A stretch of 24,863 nt of DNA from Methanobacteriaceae archaeon UBA349. GTDB lineage: Archaea; Methanobacteriota; Methanobacteria; Methanobacteriales; Methanobacteriaceae. Position 1 is the first letter of the stretch; every line of letters begins with the position of its first letter. Below are positions 15,824-24,863 of the stretch, piece after piece. The stretch is taken from the NCBI GenBank assembly GCA_002509745.1, contig DAWK01000194.1, positions 1 through 24,863 on the forward strand. Reading direction: 5' to 3'. A program made the translations under genes and the position numbers. Below the pieces are notes generated by a model that was given only the letters and a program-made list of their open reading frames with translations, was not told where the DNA came from and ran no database searches.

Positions 15824-16210
15824 ATGGATGTGCGTGGACAAATATCAATAGAGTTTCTTTTAATCTTAGGATTTATAATGGTTATTGTATTGGCTATTGC
15901 CTCACTTGCCGGGCCACAAATAGAAAAAAATTCTATTACCAGTGCTGCTAGGGAAGGTGCCAGTAATTCACTTTCAGAAATATCCTCAACTAATCCATCT
16001 TTTACTCCTAATCGAGTTACTAAAATGAATATGACTGATGCTGGAAATGTTACCTATATTAAGATTCAATTTGCTAATACATTACCTGCCAATTACCAAT
16101 CTTTAGTGTTAAATCAAACTATACAATCTATTCTTAATCAATCCGGGTTTACCTTCATTAATAATACAACTGTTAAAGGTAATAACGAGTTATATACTAT
16201 ATTAATTTAG
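15824..16210 (+). CDS. Class III signal peptide pilin, 128 aa
   Basis: Canonical archaeal class III prepilin: MDVRG then QISIEFLLILGFIMVIVLAI, with Gln at +1 and Glu at +5 after the Gly cleavage site, and the hydrophobic assembly helix at about 10-30. The exported part is small and Ser/Asn/Thr-rich with several sequons (NMT, NVT, NQT, NNT), typical for a major or minor pilin. GGTG at 15813-15816 lies 7 nt before the ATG. It is the only plus-strand gene in the surface locus and diverges from the 299-aa pilin-like gene; a TATA-like run at about 15781-15792 could be its promoter. It converges with the DUF2101-like gene. Confidence 0.9.
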   Translation: MDVRGQISIEFLLILGFIMVIVLAIASLAGPQIEKNSITSAAREGASNSLSEISSTNPSFTPNRVTKMNMTDAGNVTYIKIQFANTLPANYQSLVLNQTIQSILNQSGFTFINNTTVKGNNELYTILI

Positions 16211-16268
16211 TTAACCATCAGTAAAATTCTATTTTTGTATTTATTAATTCAAATAAAATAAAAAAGAG
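16211..16268. terminator. Convergent terminator region
   Basis: Between the converging pilin and DUF2101-like genes, the plus strand has CTATTTTTGTATTT after the pilin stop, and the minus strand has CTTTTTTATTTTATTT after the other stop. Both fit archaeal U-tract termination. Confidence 0.45.
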
Positions 16269-17252
<984 letters not shown>

Positions 17253-17279
17253 AAACTCCCTCAATTATAAAAAAATAAT

Positions 17280-17714
17280 TTAAGTTATTGATACAGTTAT
17301 ATATGAATTTCCTATAGTCCAGAAAACACTACCCGTATGCCAACCAGAGCTCACAGATGTAGTTTTATTACCTAAATTATATTGAGTCGAAGAATTGATA
17401 TAACTATTTGTTCCATTAGAATATTGTAAACTCATTTTAACCGTACTGTTTACAAAAGATAAATTACCAGTTTGAGGAACAAAAAAACTAACTGTCCTTT
17501 TAGCCCCAGGGCCATTAGCATACACAACATCAGCAGCATTAGCCAATGTGTCTGTAGCTATTTTAGCATCAGAAGCATCTGAAACATCATTACTTGCATC
17601 AATAGAGTTTCCAATTAATGGAATAGTAATAACACTAAGTACTACTATCAAAATTAATACAACCAGCAAATATTCTACCGATACTTGTCCTCTTTTGTCC
17701 ATACCTTTCATCAT
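17280..17714 (-). CDS. Class III signal peptide pilin, 144 aa
   Basis: Second canonical class III prepilin. After a short leader ending DKRG come QVSVEYLLVVLILIVVLSVI, with Gln at +1 and Glu at +5, then a hydrophobic helix to about residue 28 and an Ala/Asp/Ser helical stretch. The C-terminal part is beta-rich with NLS, NST, NGT, NSS and NKT sequons. AGGA 9 nt before the ATG at 17714 is a modest ribosome site; an in-frame ATG at 17702 would give the MD-x-RG start seen in neighbours, but its spacing from AAAGG is too short. It probably shares a transcript with the DUF2101-like gene 27 bp downstream and lies 152 bp from the prepilin peptidase that should cleave it. Confidence 0.9.
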   Translation of the reverse strand: MMKGMDKRGQVSVEYLLVVLILIVVLSVITIPLIGNSIDASNDVSDASDAKIATDTLANAADVVYANGPGAKRTVSFFVPQTGNLSFVNSTVKMSLQYSNGTNSYINSSTQYNLGNKTTSVSSGWHTGSVFWTIGNSYITVSIT

Positions 17715-17866
17715 AATAATTTATCCTAAACATGTATATTAAGTTTTTCTCTTGAATTTAATATTAATTTAATTATATTAATCGATTTTTAAGGATTATT
17801 TTAAATTTTCTAAGTTTTTAGAAGAAATATTTTCAATATAATTAAGAAAGATTTAGTTACTTAATA

Positions 17867-19024
17867 CTAATGCATTAAAAGGTCAACCAACTGGAAAAAG
17901 ATGTAGGCCAAATCTCCAATAAAAAGAGAAATTAAAAGTCCAATAAATATGGATGGTGCGAAAGGAACTCCTCTTTTGACCCGTATACTATCTTTAATTT
18001 TATTTTCAGCAACTAATTCTTTTAATAACTCAATATCTTTTTCTGTTAGGCCCGCAGCAAGAGTTCCTAAAAGCATTTTTCCTTTAGGTGCATTAATTGA
18101 AGATAAATCACCGGTTTTAGAAGCTTTTTTAAATCTGGATATGATTCCTTCACTATCAAAATATACTTTATCCTCTGTTTCATAAAGTCCCTGAGCCATT
18201 ATCATTCCTTCTTTTAAATCATCAACCTGATGATTATCCTGAAGAGCTTCTTTATTGACCGAAGTTAATAGTTTCTTTATTATTCCAATTATAGTTATAA
18301 AAATAAAAATTGTCACAATTCCCAATATAGTGATTTTGTTATTAGTGTAAAGAGCAAAAACAGTTATTATTGAAACAAAAACAGCTTTAATCCTATTGGG
18401 AATCTTAGAAATAAGGGCGGTTAAAATGTAAATCATTCCAAGTGTCAATATAAGAATTTGAAATGGTAAAAATGGAGTTATATAATACGTAATAGTTACC
18501 GCGGAGGTAACAACCAATGCTAAAAGGAAATTTTTCTGATATTCTTTTACTGGTGAAGCTAATTCATCTAAAAGATGTCGCTTTTCACTGTAAACTATAT
18601 AAAATACAAATATTAGTAAAAATGGCAATATGGCCAATATACTATTTATAATAACTGTAAATGGGAATGGGTATTTTGCCATTACCGGCAATGAATAACC
18701 TAAAATACTATAACTAATCAAAACAGGTTGTAATGGTAAAAGAGCAGCTAAGGCCGTGAACATTTTCACATCTCCTCCAGCCCAGGCCCCGAGTTTCCAG
18801 AATATATATCCTAGAACAAAAATTGTTCCTGTAAATAACAAAGTATAAACAAGAATCATTAAATTTCCAGTTGAAAATGCGTTAATAGCATTTAAAGCTA
18901 TTCCTAATCCTATTAATGGAAAAGTGAGCTTGTTGGCAATTATTCCTCTCTTTAAGTCTGTGTATGAAGCATATATGCATGCTAAAATTGCTATAAAGGT
19001 ACAAATCAGTGGGATTGAAATCAT
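17867..19024 (-). CDS. A24 family archaeal prepilin peptidase (EppA/FlaK-like)
   Basis: Polytopic aspartic protease that removes the leader of archaeal prepilins. Catalytic D23 lies in YTDLKRGIIANKLT, just after the first membrane segment, and D85 in GGDVKMF after several more, matching the two-Asp arrangement of FlaK/EppA enzymes (the usual GxGD is GGD here). Many hydrophobic segments fill residues 1-255. A soluble region (about 260-350) then precedes a last membrane segment PSIFIGLLISLFIG, the layout of archaeal A24 proteins with a C-terminal extension. At 385 aa it is longer than the minimal enzyme. GTGA lies 4 nt before the ATG. A 13-bp direct repeat lies just upstream. The neighbouring class III pilins are the obvious substrates. 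Confidence 0.92.
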   Translation of the reverse strand: MISIPLICTFIAILACIYASYTDLKRGIIANKLTFPLIGLGIALNAINAFSTGNLMILVYTLLFTGTIFVLGYIFWKLGAWAGGDVKMFTALAALLPLQPVLISYSILGYSLPVMAKYPFPFTVIINSILAILPFLLIFVFYIVYSEKRHLLDELASPVKEYQKNFLLALVVTSAVTITYYITPFLPFQILILTLGMIYILTALISKIPNRIKAVFVSIITVFALYTNNKITILGIVTIFIFITIIGIIKKLLTSVNKEALQDNHQVDDLKEGMIMAQGLYETEDKVYFDSEGIISRFKKASKTGDLSSINAPKGKMLLGTLAAGLTEKDIELLKELVAENKIKDSIRVKRGVPFAPSIFIGLLISLFIGDLAYIFFQLVDLLMH

Positions 19025-19045
19025 GAAATCACTTTAACTATATTG

Positions 19046-19075
19046 TAAACATATTATTTTGTTAAACATATTATT
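19046..19075. repeat. 13-bp direct repeat upstream of the prepilin peptidase gene
   Basis: TAAACATATTATT occurs at 19046-19058 and 19063-19075, 17 bp start to start, at 22 to 51 bp before the peptidase start codon. The position fits a regulator site or a duplicated promoter element. A related TAAACATGTATATT lies at 17727-17740, upstream of the class III pilin gene. Confidence 0.55.
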
Positions 19076-19283
19076 AAATTAATTACTAAATGAAGTTAAA
19101 TTATAATTTAAAACTAGGATATTTAATGCTATCTTTTATAAATGATTGGAAATAATTTTTAATGAATTTATTAAATGAAAACATTTAGGATAGTTATGAA
19201 TAGCAGCAATAAATATTTAAATAAATCCCATTGCATTAATTTCTCCTGAAAATATAAAGGATAATTATAAAAAAGATTATAAT

Positions 19284-20888
19284 TTATTTCAGATTATCCA
19301 TTGTGGCCTGCATAAATGAAACAAATATTGGGTGTGCCCTATTAGGCCTGGACTTAAATTCAGGATGGAATTGACATCCTAAAAACCAGGGATGATCCTT
19401 AATTTCAACAATTTCCACTAAAAAGTCATCAGGAGACGTTCCAGAAATTATTAATCCTTTTTCTTCTAAAGCTTCACGGAAATCATTATTCAATTCGAAT
19501 CTGTGTCGATGACGTTCCTCCACAAGTTCTTCCTGATAAGCTTCATGGGCCATGGTGTTCTCCTTGAGCTTACAATCATATGATCCCAACCTCATGGTTC
19601 CTCCCATGTCTTTAATCTTTTTCTGTTCTTCCATCATATCAATAACTGGATAAGTGGTTTCAGTGTTAAATTCAGTACTGTGCGCATCATCAAATCCATG
19701 TAAACGTGCAAATTCAATCACCATGCACTGCATTCCCAGACAAATTCCAAATAATGGAATATTATTCTCAATAGAGAAACGAACAGCATCTAATTTTCCA
19801 GATATTCCTCGCTCACCAAAACCACCAGGGATTAGAATAGAGTCTAAATCCTTTAGTTTTTCCATATTTATAGAATCTTCGGCACTTATCCAATCAATTT
19901 CAACTTTAACACCCACTTGCGCTGCAGCATGCTTTAAAGATTCCCTAATACTGATGTAAGAATCCTCTAGCTCCACATATTTGCCTACAATCCCCACAAG
20001 AACCTTAGGTTCCTCTTTTTTAAGAGAATCTACAATATTCTCCCACTCAGAAAGATCATGGGAGTTTTCTTCAACACCCAGCTTAATTCTCTGAATAACA
20101 TATTTACCTACATTCTCCCGATCCATGACCAATGGCACTTCATAAATGGAGGACACATCAGGACAATTAATTACTGCTTTTGGTTCTACATCACAGAAAT
20201 GAGCAATCTTCATTTTTAAAGGCGTATCAATAGGCATTTCACTTCGACAAATTATCATATCTGGATTAATACCCGTACTTCGAAGCTCTTTAGTACTGTG
20301 CTGGGTTGGTTTGGTCTTAAATTCTCCAGCAGCCTTTAAATAAGGAACATATGTAACATGAACAAACATTACATTGTCATGGCCTTCTTCATTTCTAAGT
20401 TGTCTTAAAGCTTCTAAAAATGGTTGGCTTTCAATATCCCCCACAGTTCCTCCAACTTCGACCAGTACAACATCCGCCTGAGTTTTATCAGCCATTTTAC
20501 GAATCATATGTTTAATTTCATCTGTTATATGGGGAATAATTTGCACACAAGACCCCAGGTATGATCCTTTCCGTTCTTTATTGATAACAGACATGTAAAC
20601 TTTACCAGTAGTAATATTAGACTCACCTGAAAGATTAACATCTAAAAAACGCTCATAGTGGCCTAAATCAAGGTCAGTTTCCATTCCATCAAGGGTTACA
20701 AAAACTTCCCCATGCTGATAAGGATTTAAAGTTCCAGAATCCCAATTTAAATAAGGATCTATCTTAATAGCTGTTACTTCTAAACCATAAGATCTTAAAA
20801 TTCTTCCAATGGAAGCTGCGGTAATTCCTTTACCAATGGAACTTACAACTCCCCCAGTTACAAATATATATTTAGCCAGACCAACCAA
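19284..20888 (-). CDS. pyrG: CTP synthase
   Basis: Glutamine-dependent amidation of UTP to CTP, last step of pyrimidine nucleotide synthesis. The 534-aa protein has the N-terminal synthetase domain, with GGVVSSIGKGITAASIG at 12-28, DPYLNWDSGTLNPYQHGEVFV at 44-64 and EVGGTVGDIES at 144-154. A C-terminal class I glutaminase follows, with nucleophile C383 in FGICLGMQ and H508/E510 in QFHPE. Length is typical. The start is unclear. TTG at 20888 directly abuts AGGAG with no spacer, AAGGT lies 12 nt upstream, and an in-frame CTG (codon 4) would have a 9-nt spacer. No ATG is available. A 460-bp AT-rich spacer with two short tandem repeats lies upstream. Confidence 0.97.
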   Translation of the reverse strand: MVGLAKYIFVTGGVVSSIGKGITAASIGRILRSYGLEVTAIKIDPYLNWDSGTLNPYQHGEVFVTLDGMETDLDLGHYERFLDVNLSGESNITTGKVYMSVINKERKGSYLGSCVQIIPHITDEIKHMIRKMADKTQADVVLVEVGGTVGDIESQPFLEALRQLRNEEGHDNVMFVHVTYVPYLKAAGEFKTKPTQHSTKELRSTGINPDMIICRSEMPIDTPLKMKIAHFCDVEPKAVINCPDVSSIYEVPLVMDRENVGKYVIQRIKLGVEENSHDLSEWENIVDSLKKEEPKVLVGIVGKYVELEDSYISIRESLKHAAAQVGVKVEIDWISAEDSINMEKLKDLDSILIPGGFGERGISGKLDAVRFSIENNIPLFGICLGMQCMVIEFARLHGFDDAHSTEFNTETTYPVIDMMEEQKKIKDMGGTMRLGSYDCKLKENTMAHEAYQEELVEERHRHRFELNNDFREALEEKGLIISGTSPDDFLVEIVEIKDHPWFLGCQFHPEFKSRPNRAHPIFVSFMQATMDNLK

Positions 20889-20913
20889 CTCCTATATTTT
20901 ACCTTAAAAAATT

Positions 20914-20935
20914 GTTATCATCAAGTTATCATCAA
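20914..20935. repeat. 11-bp tandem repeat in the pyrG leader
   Basis: GTTATCATCAA is repeated back to back (20914-20924, 20925-20935), 26-47 bp before the proposed pyrG start. Confidence 0.7.
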
Positions 20936-21003
20936 AATTAAATCAATAATAACCAATATTCAAATTAATATAAATCAAATATCATGTAAAATTATTATTA
21001 AAT

Positions 21004-21033
21004 ATAATTAAAAAGACTATAATTAAAAAGACT
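21004..21033. repeat. 15-bp tandem repeat upstream of pyrG
   Basis: ATAATTAAAAAGACT is repeated back to back (21004-21018, 21019-21033), 116-145 bp upstream of pyrG. Confidence 0.75.
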
Positions 21034-21348
21034 AAAGAGATTTAAAAGCCATAATAAATCCATTTTTGAATTAAAATTATTATAATCTATTTTAAATTTT
21101 AGAGCCAAAAACACTAAAATGGACATATACCGAATTACAATTTTAGCCTTTAAATCAACAATTGCAAATTATAATACCTTTTTAACTAGAACTTCAGAGT
21201 AAATATATGTTTTTATTATATTTTTTATAATATAACCCTAAATTTTAAGTTTATAAATTTAATGTATATTATTTTAGTTATATTCTGATTAGTATTCAGT
21301 AATTATTTGTTTATTATCCTAATAAACGTTTAAATAATTAAATAAGCA

Positions 21349-22545
21349 CTATAATCCTTTAATAAGATTATTAATTAGATTATGGGCCACATCAATACCT
21401 AAAGAACCATTTTTACAAGAAAATTCATCATATTCCTGCACAGAGTCTGGTTTTAGATTAGTTGAAAAAACCACATAAGGAACCGGATCCATGGTATGCG
21501 TACCTATATCAATAGGTGTAGCATGGTCTGGCAGTAAAACCAGAGAATATTCTTCATAATCCTTCAAAGCTTCCATTAAAGGCCCTAATATTTTAAAATC
21601 TATTTCTTCAATGGCTTTAATTTTTTCTTCAAGATCACCAGCATGCCCTGCCTCATCAGGTGCCTCTACATGCACAAAAATAATATCATGATCTTTTAAA
21701 GCATCAGCAGCATATTTACCCTTAGCAGAATAATCTGTATCAAAATAACCAGTAGCACCAGGAACCTCAATATTGTTAAGGCCTAAATAAAGTCCTATTC
21801 CTTTTATCAGATCAACACCAGTGATAGTTGCACCTTTAAGAGAATATTTTTCTAAAAAATTATCTATTTCTGGCGCAGGACCCTGGCCCCATAGCCATAT
21901 TCTATTTGCGGGTTTTTTGCCTTCATTTAACCTTTTTTGATTAACTTCAGAATTAATAAGAGTTTCTCGTGATTCTTCCATAAGTTTATTCAGTAAAATC
22001 GCATTATCATCAGTTTCTGGCTGAATAATGTTTTCGGATATTTTCTCACCAACAATATCATGAGGCGGTGTTGTTTTTAAATTAGAAGATTCTTTTTTAC
22101 TGAAAACAAAAAGATTTCTATAACTTATACCATGATAAAAAGTACCTAAATCATCATAGTTCTTGTTTAAAATATCAATTAGATCCTTAGATTCAGAAGA
22201 TGTAATATGACCCGCGTTAAAATCATCTAAAATGCCGTTATTTTCAGTAATTAGATTACATCGAAATGCAACATCATTTTTTGAAAGATTTACACCCATA
22301 CTGGCTGCTTCCAATGGACCTCTTCCAGTATAATATTCTTCAGGGTCATATCCCATAATAGAAAGATTAGCCACATCTGAACCCGGATCCATATCATCAG
22401 GAACTGTTTTCAAAAATCCACTGCATCCCATGGATGCTAATTTATCCATGTTTGGTTTTTTTGCAACTTGAAGAGGAGTTTTATTATCCAATTCTTTTAA
22501 GGGATAGTCTGCCATCCCATCGCCAATTAATATAACATATTTCAT
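21349..22545 (-). CDS. Cofactor-independent phosphoglycerate mutase-like metalloenzyme, predicted homoserine kinase
   Basis: A 398-aa protein of the alkaline phosphatase/iPGM superfamily, archaeal (ApgM-like) branch. Metal-site residues are visible in [10 protein letters not shown] (D9), [12 protein letters not shown] (about 294-305) and LLPDHATP (about 338-345). S56 in PGSDVANLS is the expected phospho-acceptor. The motif set [31 protein letters not shown] differs from classical archaeal ApgM proteins, which I recall reading GTEVAHFLLWGY at this position. It fits the subgroup proposed to be homoserine kinase (TIGR02535-type). The neighbouring homoserine dehydrogenase gene supports that; mutase activity is the alternative. 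The ATG follows a weak GAAGAT. It lies 222 bp downstream of the dehydrogenase gene. Confidence 0.85.
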   Translation of the reverse strand: MKYVILIGDGMADYPLKELDNKTPLQVAKKPNMDKLASMGCSGFLKTVPDDMDPGSDVANLSIMGYDPEEYYTGRGPLEAASMGVNLSKNDVAFRCNLITENNGILDDFNAGHITSSESKDLIDILNKNYDDLGTFYHGISYRNLFVFSKKESSNLKTTPPHDIVGEKISENIIQPETDDNAILLNKLMEESRETLINSEVNQKRLNEGKKPANRIWLWGQGPAPEIDNFLEKYSLKGATITGVDLIKGIGLYLGLNNIEVPGATGYFDTDYSAKGKYAADALKDHDIIFVHVEAPDEAGHAGDLEEKIKAIEEIDFKILGPLMEALKDYEEYSLVLLPDHATPIDIGTHTMDPVPYVVFSTNLKPDSVQEYDEFSCKNGSLGIDVAHNLINNLIKGL

Positions 22546-22767
22546 GAAAATCTTCCATTAATCATTATAAAATTATTTTTTAGTTGAACAATCCCATATT
22601 CTGATTTAATATTCGAATTAAAACTAATTAATCCATTGTATTAATAAAATATAAACTGAAAATGCCTAATAAAAAATATAATTTCTAAATTTTTTATAAA
22701 AATTTTATCCTAGTTTTTATCTTAGAATCAAAAATATCTATTTTATAATTATTTTTTTATCATGATT

Positions 22768-23784
22768 TTATAGTTTTTTAGACTTCCAGATATTAACCAG
22801 ATCACTTAAAATAGCTGAAGCCGTTTCTATAGAACCTGCTCCTTTACCCACAACAGTTACATCATCTGCCAGGTCTGTTTTAAGAGTCGCCATATTCAAG
22901 GTTCCATCTACCGCATATGGAGAATCTTCGCGTACTAATCTGGGTGAAACATTTAAAGAATCTGGGGAAACTTCAGCCATTAATTTAATTAAATAACCAT
23001 CTTTTTTAGCAAGATCTATTGCTTCCGAGGTTATTCTTGATATTCCAGTTACCTGAACATCTTTCAATGTACAGTCAATACCTAAAATAGCATTGGCCAG
23101 AATAACCGTTTTACAAGCTGCATCAATTCCCTCCACGTCTTGAGTAGGGTCAGTCTCAGCAATACCTAATTGTTGAGACTCTTGTAATGTATGTTCATAT
23201 GAAGAACCTTCAGCAGTCATTCTAGAGAGAATAAAATTAGTAGTACCATTGAGAATACCTAATATGGATTTAATTTCATTTCCAGGTAGAGTTTCTTGGG
23301 CGAAATTTAATATAGGCATAGCTCCACCAACAGAAGCTTCAAATTTAAATTCGACTCCGTTTTCTTGTGATACGTCCCTTAATTCACTGAAAAATAAAGC
23401 AAGATGCCCTTTATTAGAAGTTACCACATCTTTCTTATCTTTCATAGCCTTAATTGTGAAGGATTTAGCAGGCTCACCATTTTCAATATTAGTGGGTGTT
23501 ACTTCCACCAGACAATCATATTCCACTTTATCCAGAACATCTAATCCCTCAATAGCTTTAACACCTATTTCAGGATAATCACTAACTTTTCCAAATTCTG
23601 ATTTAACTTTTAATAATAATTCTGGATCCAGGCCTTCTTGGGAAATAGCTGCTCCAGATGAATCTGTAACTGCTACTATTTTCAAATCCATTCCATAATT
23701 TTTAAGGAGATAATCCTTTTTCTGTGATACAACCTTAGCCACCCCTTGGCCAACGGCACCAAAACCCATTAAACAAATTCGCAT
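22768..23784 (-). CDS. Homoserine dehydrogenase
   Basis: Reduces aspartate semialdehyde to homoserine with NAD(P)H, the branch point to threonine and methionine. The 338-aa protein has the Rossmann loop GFGAVGQG at 7-14 and TSNKGHLAL at 122-130 with K125. The catalytic region GGAMPI (153-158), [12 protein letters not shown] (178-189) and [17 protein letters not shown] (209-225) has D221 and K225 in the places of the known Asp/Lys catalytic pair. A C-terminal GKGAG closes the fold. It lacks the C-terminal ACT domain found in many bacterial enzymes. GGAGG lies 6 nt before the ATG. The upstream same-strand gene encodes a double-ACT protein, and the intervening 121 bp can form a hairpin. Confidence 0.96.
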   Translation of the reverse strand: MRICLMGFGAVGQGVAKVVSQKKDYLLKNYGMDLKIVAVTDSSGAAISQEGLDPELLLKVKSEFGKVSDYPEIGVKAIEGLDVLDKVEYDCLVEVTPTNIENGEPAKSFTIKAMKDKKDVVTSNKGHLALFFSELRDVSQENGVEFKFEASVGGAMPILNFAQETLPGNEIKSILGILNGTTNFILSRMTAEGSSYEHTLQESQQLGIAETDPTQDVEGIDAACKTVILANAILGIDCTLKDVQVTGISRITSEAIDLAKKDGYLIKLMAEVSPDSLNVSPRLVREDSPYAVDGTLNMATLKTDLADDVTVVGKGAGSIETASAILSDLVNIWKSKKL

Positions 23785-23833
23785 AAAATTCCTCCAATAT
23801 CAAACTCATTATTGTAGAATACGTTTGAATTAA

Positions 23834-23888
23834 CTTAAATCATTCTAATTAGAGAATCATGGACTATATGATAGAATCACGATTTAAG
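23834..23888 (-). promoter_or_regulatory. Hairpin-forming element between the ACT-protein and homoserine dehydrogenase genes
   Basis: On the minus strand CTTAAATC pairs with GATTTAAG (8 bp, 23881-23888 with 23834-23841). After a 3-nt bulge ATTCTA pairs with TAGAAT (6 bp), and TCAT with ATGA closes a 7-nt loop. Eighteen pairs in 55 nt lie 50 nt before the dehydrogenase start. It could be a terminator, processing site or regulatory leader. Only the pairing is observed. Confidence 0.45.
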
Positions 23889-23905
23889 AAAATCACATGG
23901 TAGTA

Positions 23906-24394
23906 TTAAACTTCACTAATAACCAAAAAATCTTTTTTATGACCAATGCTATTAATTCTGTGCATTAGTTCCTCTTTTTTGCCAAAATCTGCTTCCACAG
24001 TTATTCTTGCAGATGAATCCAGCGGTTCTTCAGCCATTTTAAGAGCCAAATCTGCTACCCTAACTCCTTCTAACTGGTTAATTTGATCCATAGTGTCTTT
24101 AACGTCTCTGTCAACAATATTTCCAATAAGAATAGTTTTTATGGTTTCTTTGAGAAGAACTCCATCCATTTCAATAACTTTGATTCCTAGCTCATCTAGC
24201 TTTTTCATTACCAAATCAAGAGTATTAGGTTCTCCTTCAATAGTTATTTGAACTGGAATTAATCCTCTTTCAGTTTTAATATCTCTTTGATGAATAACTG
24301 TAACTAAATTAGCTCCTAAAGCCCCAATAGGTTCTAATACAGCTACTAATTTCCCAGGAACATCCAGAAGTTCAAGTACCAGTTTCAAACGCAT
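23906..24394 (-). CDS. Stand-alone ACT-domain amino-acid-binding regulatory protein
   Basis: A 162-aa protein built of two ACT-like halves. The first spans about 1-76, with the typical LELLDVPGKLVAVLEPIGALGANLV opening (given here in part) and VQITIEGEP strand. A second spans about 85-162, with ILIGNIVDRDVKDTMDQI and ARITVEADF. ACT domains bind amino acids and control enzymes of amino acid metabolism, usually when fused to them. Here there is no fused enzyme, and the next gene is a homoserine dehydrogenase without an ACT domain. The simplest inference is a separate regulatory subunit sensing threonine or another aspartate-family amino acid. AGGAG 4-6 nt before the ATG is a good ribosome site. 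Confidence 0.85.
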   Translation of the reverse strand: MRLKLVLELLDVPGKLVAVLEPIGALGANLVTVIHQRDIKTERGLIPVQITIEGEPNTLDLVMKKLDELGIKVIEMDGVLLKETIKTILIGNIVDRDVKDTMDQINQLEGVRVADLALKMAEEPLDSSARITVEADFGKKEELMHRINSIGHKKDFLVISEV

Positions 24395-24518
24395 TTTATC
24401 TCCTCTTTAATTATGTATTATAAATTCTAAGTATCTAAATAGTCCTAATTTTATTAATAAAAATAAAATTAATAAGTAAAATAAAAATCTTAGTTAAAAT
24501 TAATTATTATGAAATAGA

Positions 24519-24731
24519 TTATTTCCATTTACTCTTTTCAACAATCATATTTCCATTTTCATCCACATTAGTATTTCTCATTATCCGGTAAGGATTTTTA
24601 TCATGAGCTATATCTTTACGTGTAAGATTAATGTTATCTACAATATAATGAGTTTCTTCCAATTCAGGAATGTTCTCCAATGTTTTTGAAAATTCTTTTA
24701 AGATTTTTTCTGCTTCTTTTTCGATTTTCAT
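24519..24731 (-). CDS. gatC: Asp-tRNA(Asn) amidotransferase subunit C (archaeal GatC)
   Basis: A 70-aa protein. An N-terminal helix with EAEKILKEFSKTLENIPELEET and the following NLTRKDIAH segment and C-terminal RNTNVDENGNMIVEKSKW correspond to the short archaeal GatC. It wraps around GatA and GatB in the tRNA-dependent amidotransferase. Archaea normally use GatDE for Gln-tRNA, so this GatCAB complex should mainly make Asn-tRNA. GatA and GatB are not in the window. AAGGA lies 7 nt before the ATG. Length is shorter than the roughly 90-100 aa of bacterial GatC but normal for archaeal versions as I recall them. Confidence 0.85.
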   Translation of the reverse strand: MKIEKEAEKILKEFSKTLENIPELEETHYIVDNINLTRKDIAHDKNPYRIMRNTNVDENGNMIVEKSKWK

Positions 24732-24863
24732 TTAAAATCCTTCTCTTTAAGTATAGTGGTAAAGTTTAATTTATTTTGAATTATTTTTAAAATTTATTAA
24801 ATTAGAATATCTTATTTATATTATTATTAATTTGTTTAGCTTTATAAATATTGTTCATAGTAA
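24732..24863. other. AT-rich end of window upstream of gatC
   Basis: 132 bp of A/T-rich sequence that should carry the gatC promoter. No gene or clear repeat is seen. Confidence 0.4.

Larger units (their letters stand above)
20889..21348. other. AT-rich intergenic region upstream of pyrG
   Basis: A 460-bp region between the stop of the mutase-like gene and pyrG, both on the minus strand. No ORF is credible. It should contain the pyrG promoter. Two perfect short tandem repeats (20914-20935 and 21004-21033) are the only clear structures. Confidence 0.5.

Overview
The window looks like chromosome of a mesophilic, hydrogenotrophic methanogen of the order Methanobacteriales, most likely Methanobacterium or a close relative. 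This is inferred from protein content and not from a database search. The DNA is very AT-rich. Archaeal signatures include the two archaeal CoA/diphthamide enzymes (4-phosphopantoate--beta-alanine ligase and a Dph6-type ligase), UPF0200/UPF0201, archaeal GatC, class III (Q-x-S-x-E) prepilins with an archaeal A24 prepilin peptidase, and a methanogen-type response regulator. Shine-Dalgarno sites of GGAGG/GGTGA type are common, and TTG starts recur. I saw no tRNA, rRNA, CRISPR array or transposable element.

Layout. (a) 1-2598: bacterial-type nucleotide excision repair, with divergent uvrB (cut by the window edge) and uvrC around a 0.5 kb AT-rich spacer that holds a 19-bp direct repeat. (b) 3020-5103: a signal-transduction pair, a REC-PAS response regulator with a probable methanogen output domain followed by a single-domain KaiC-like ATPase; a 47-bp tandem duplication overlaps the end of the ATPase gene. 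(c) 5241-9607: housekeeping genes, namely an M42 aminopeptidase, a two-TM protein, a CoA-pathway ligase with an apparently leaderless promoter, the UPF0200-UPF0201 pair and Dph6. (d) 9746-19024: a nine-kilobase surface-structure locus. It has two canonical class III pilins, four larger or divergent pilin-like proteins sharing an acidic-x-(K/R)-G N-terminus, two membrane-anchored accessory proteins, a DUF2101-like membrane protein with a nine-Asp run, and the prepilin peptidase. No assembly ATPase or TadC-like platform is present in the window. (e) 19284-24731: pyrG (CTP synthase), a phosphoglycerate-mutase-like metalloenzyme that may be a homoserine kinase, homoserine dehydrogenase, a stand-alone double-ACT protein and gatC.

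How they may work together. The six pilin-like proteins of region (d) would be inserted in the membrane and cleaved after the Gly by the peptidase at 17867-19024. The 712-aa and 299-aa members carry predicted calcium-binding loops and many N-glycosylation sequons, which suits an adhesive filament or tip complex. In region (e) the mutase-like enzyme, homoserine dehydrogenase and ACT protein plausibly form a threonine-branch module, with the ACT protein as a separately encoded allosteric sensor. The response regulator and KaiC-like ATPase plausibly belong to one signalling pathway. The most novel material is the pilin locus with its non-canonical prepilin motif, the mutase-like homoserine kinase candidate, and several structured or repeated intergenic elements.
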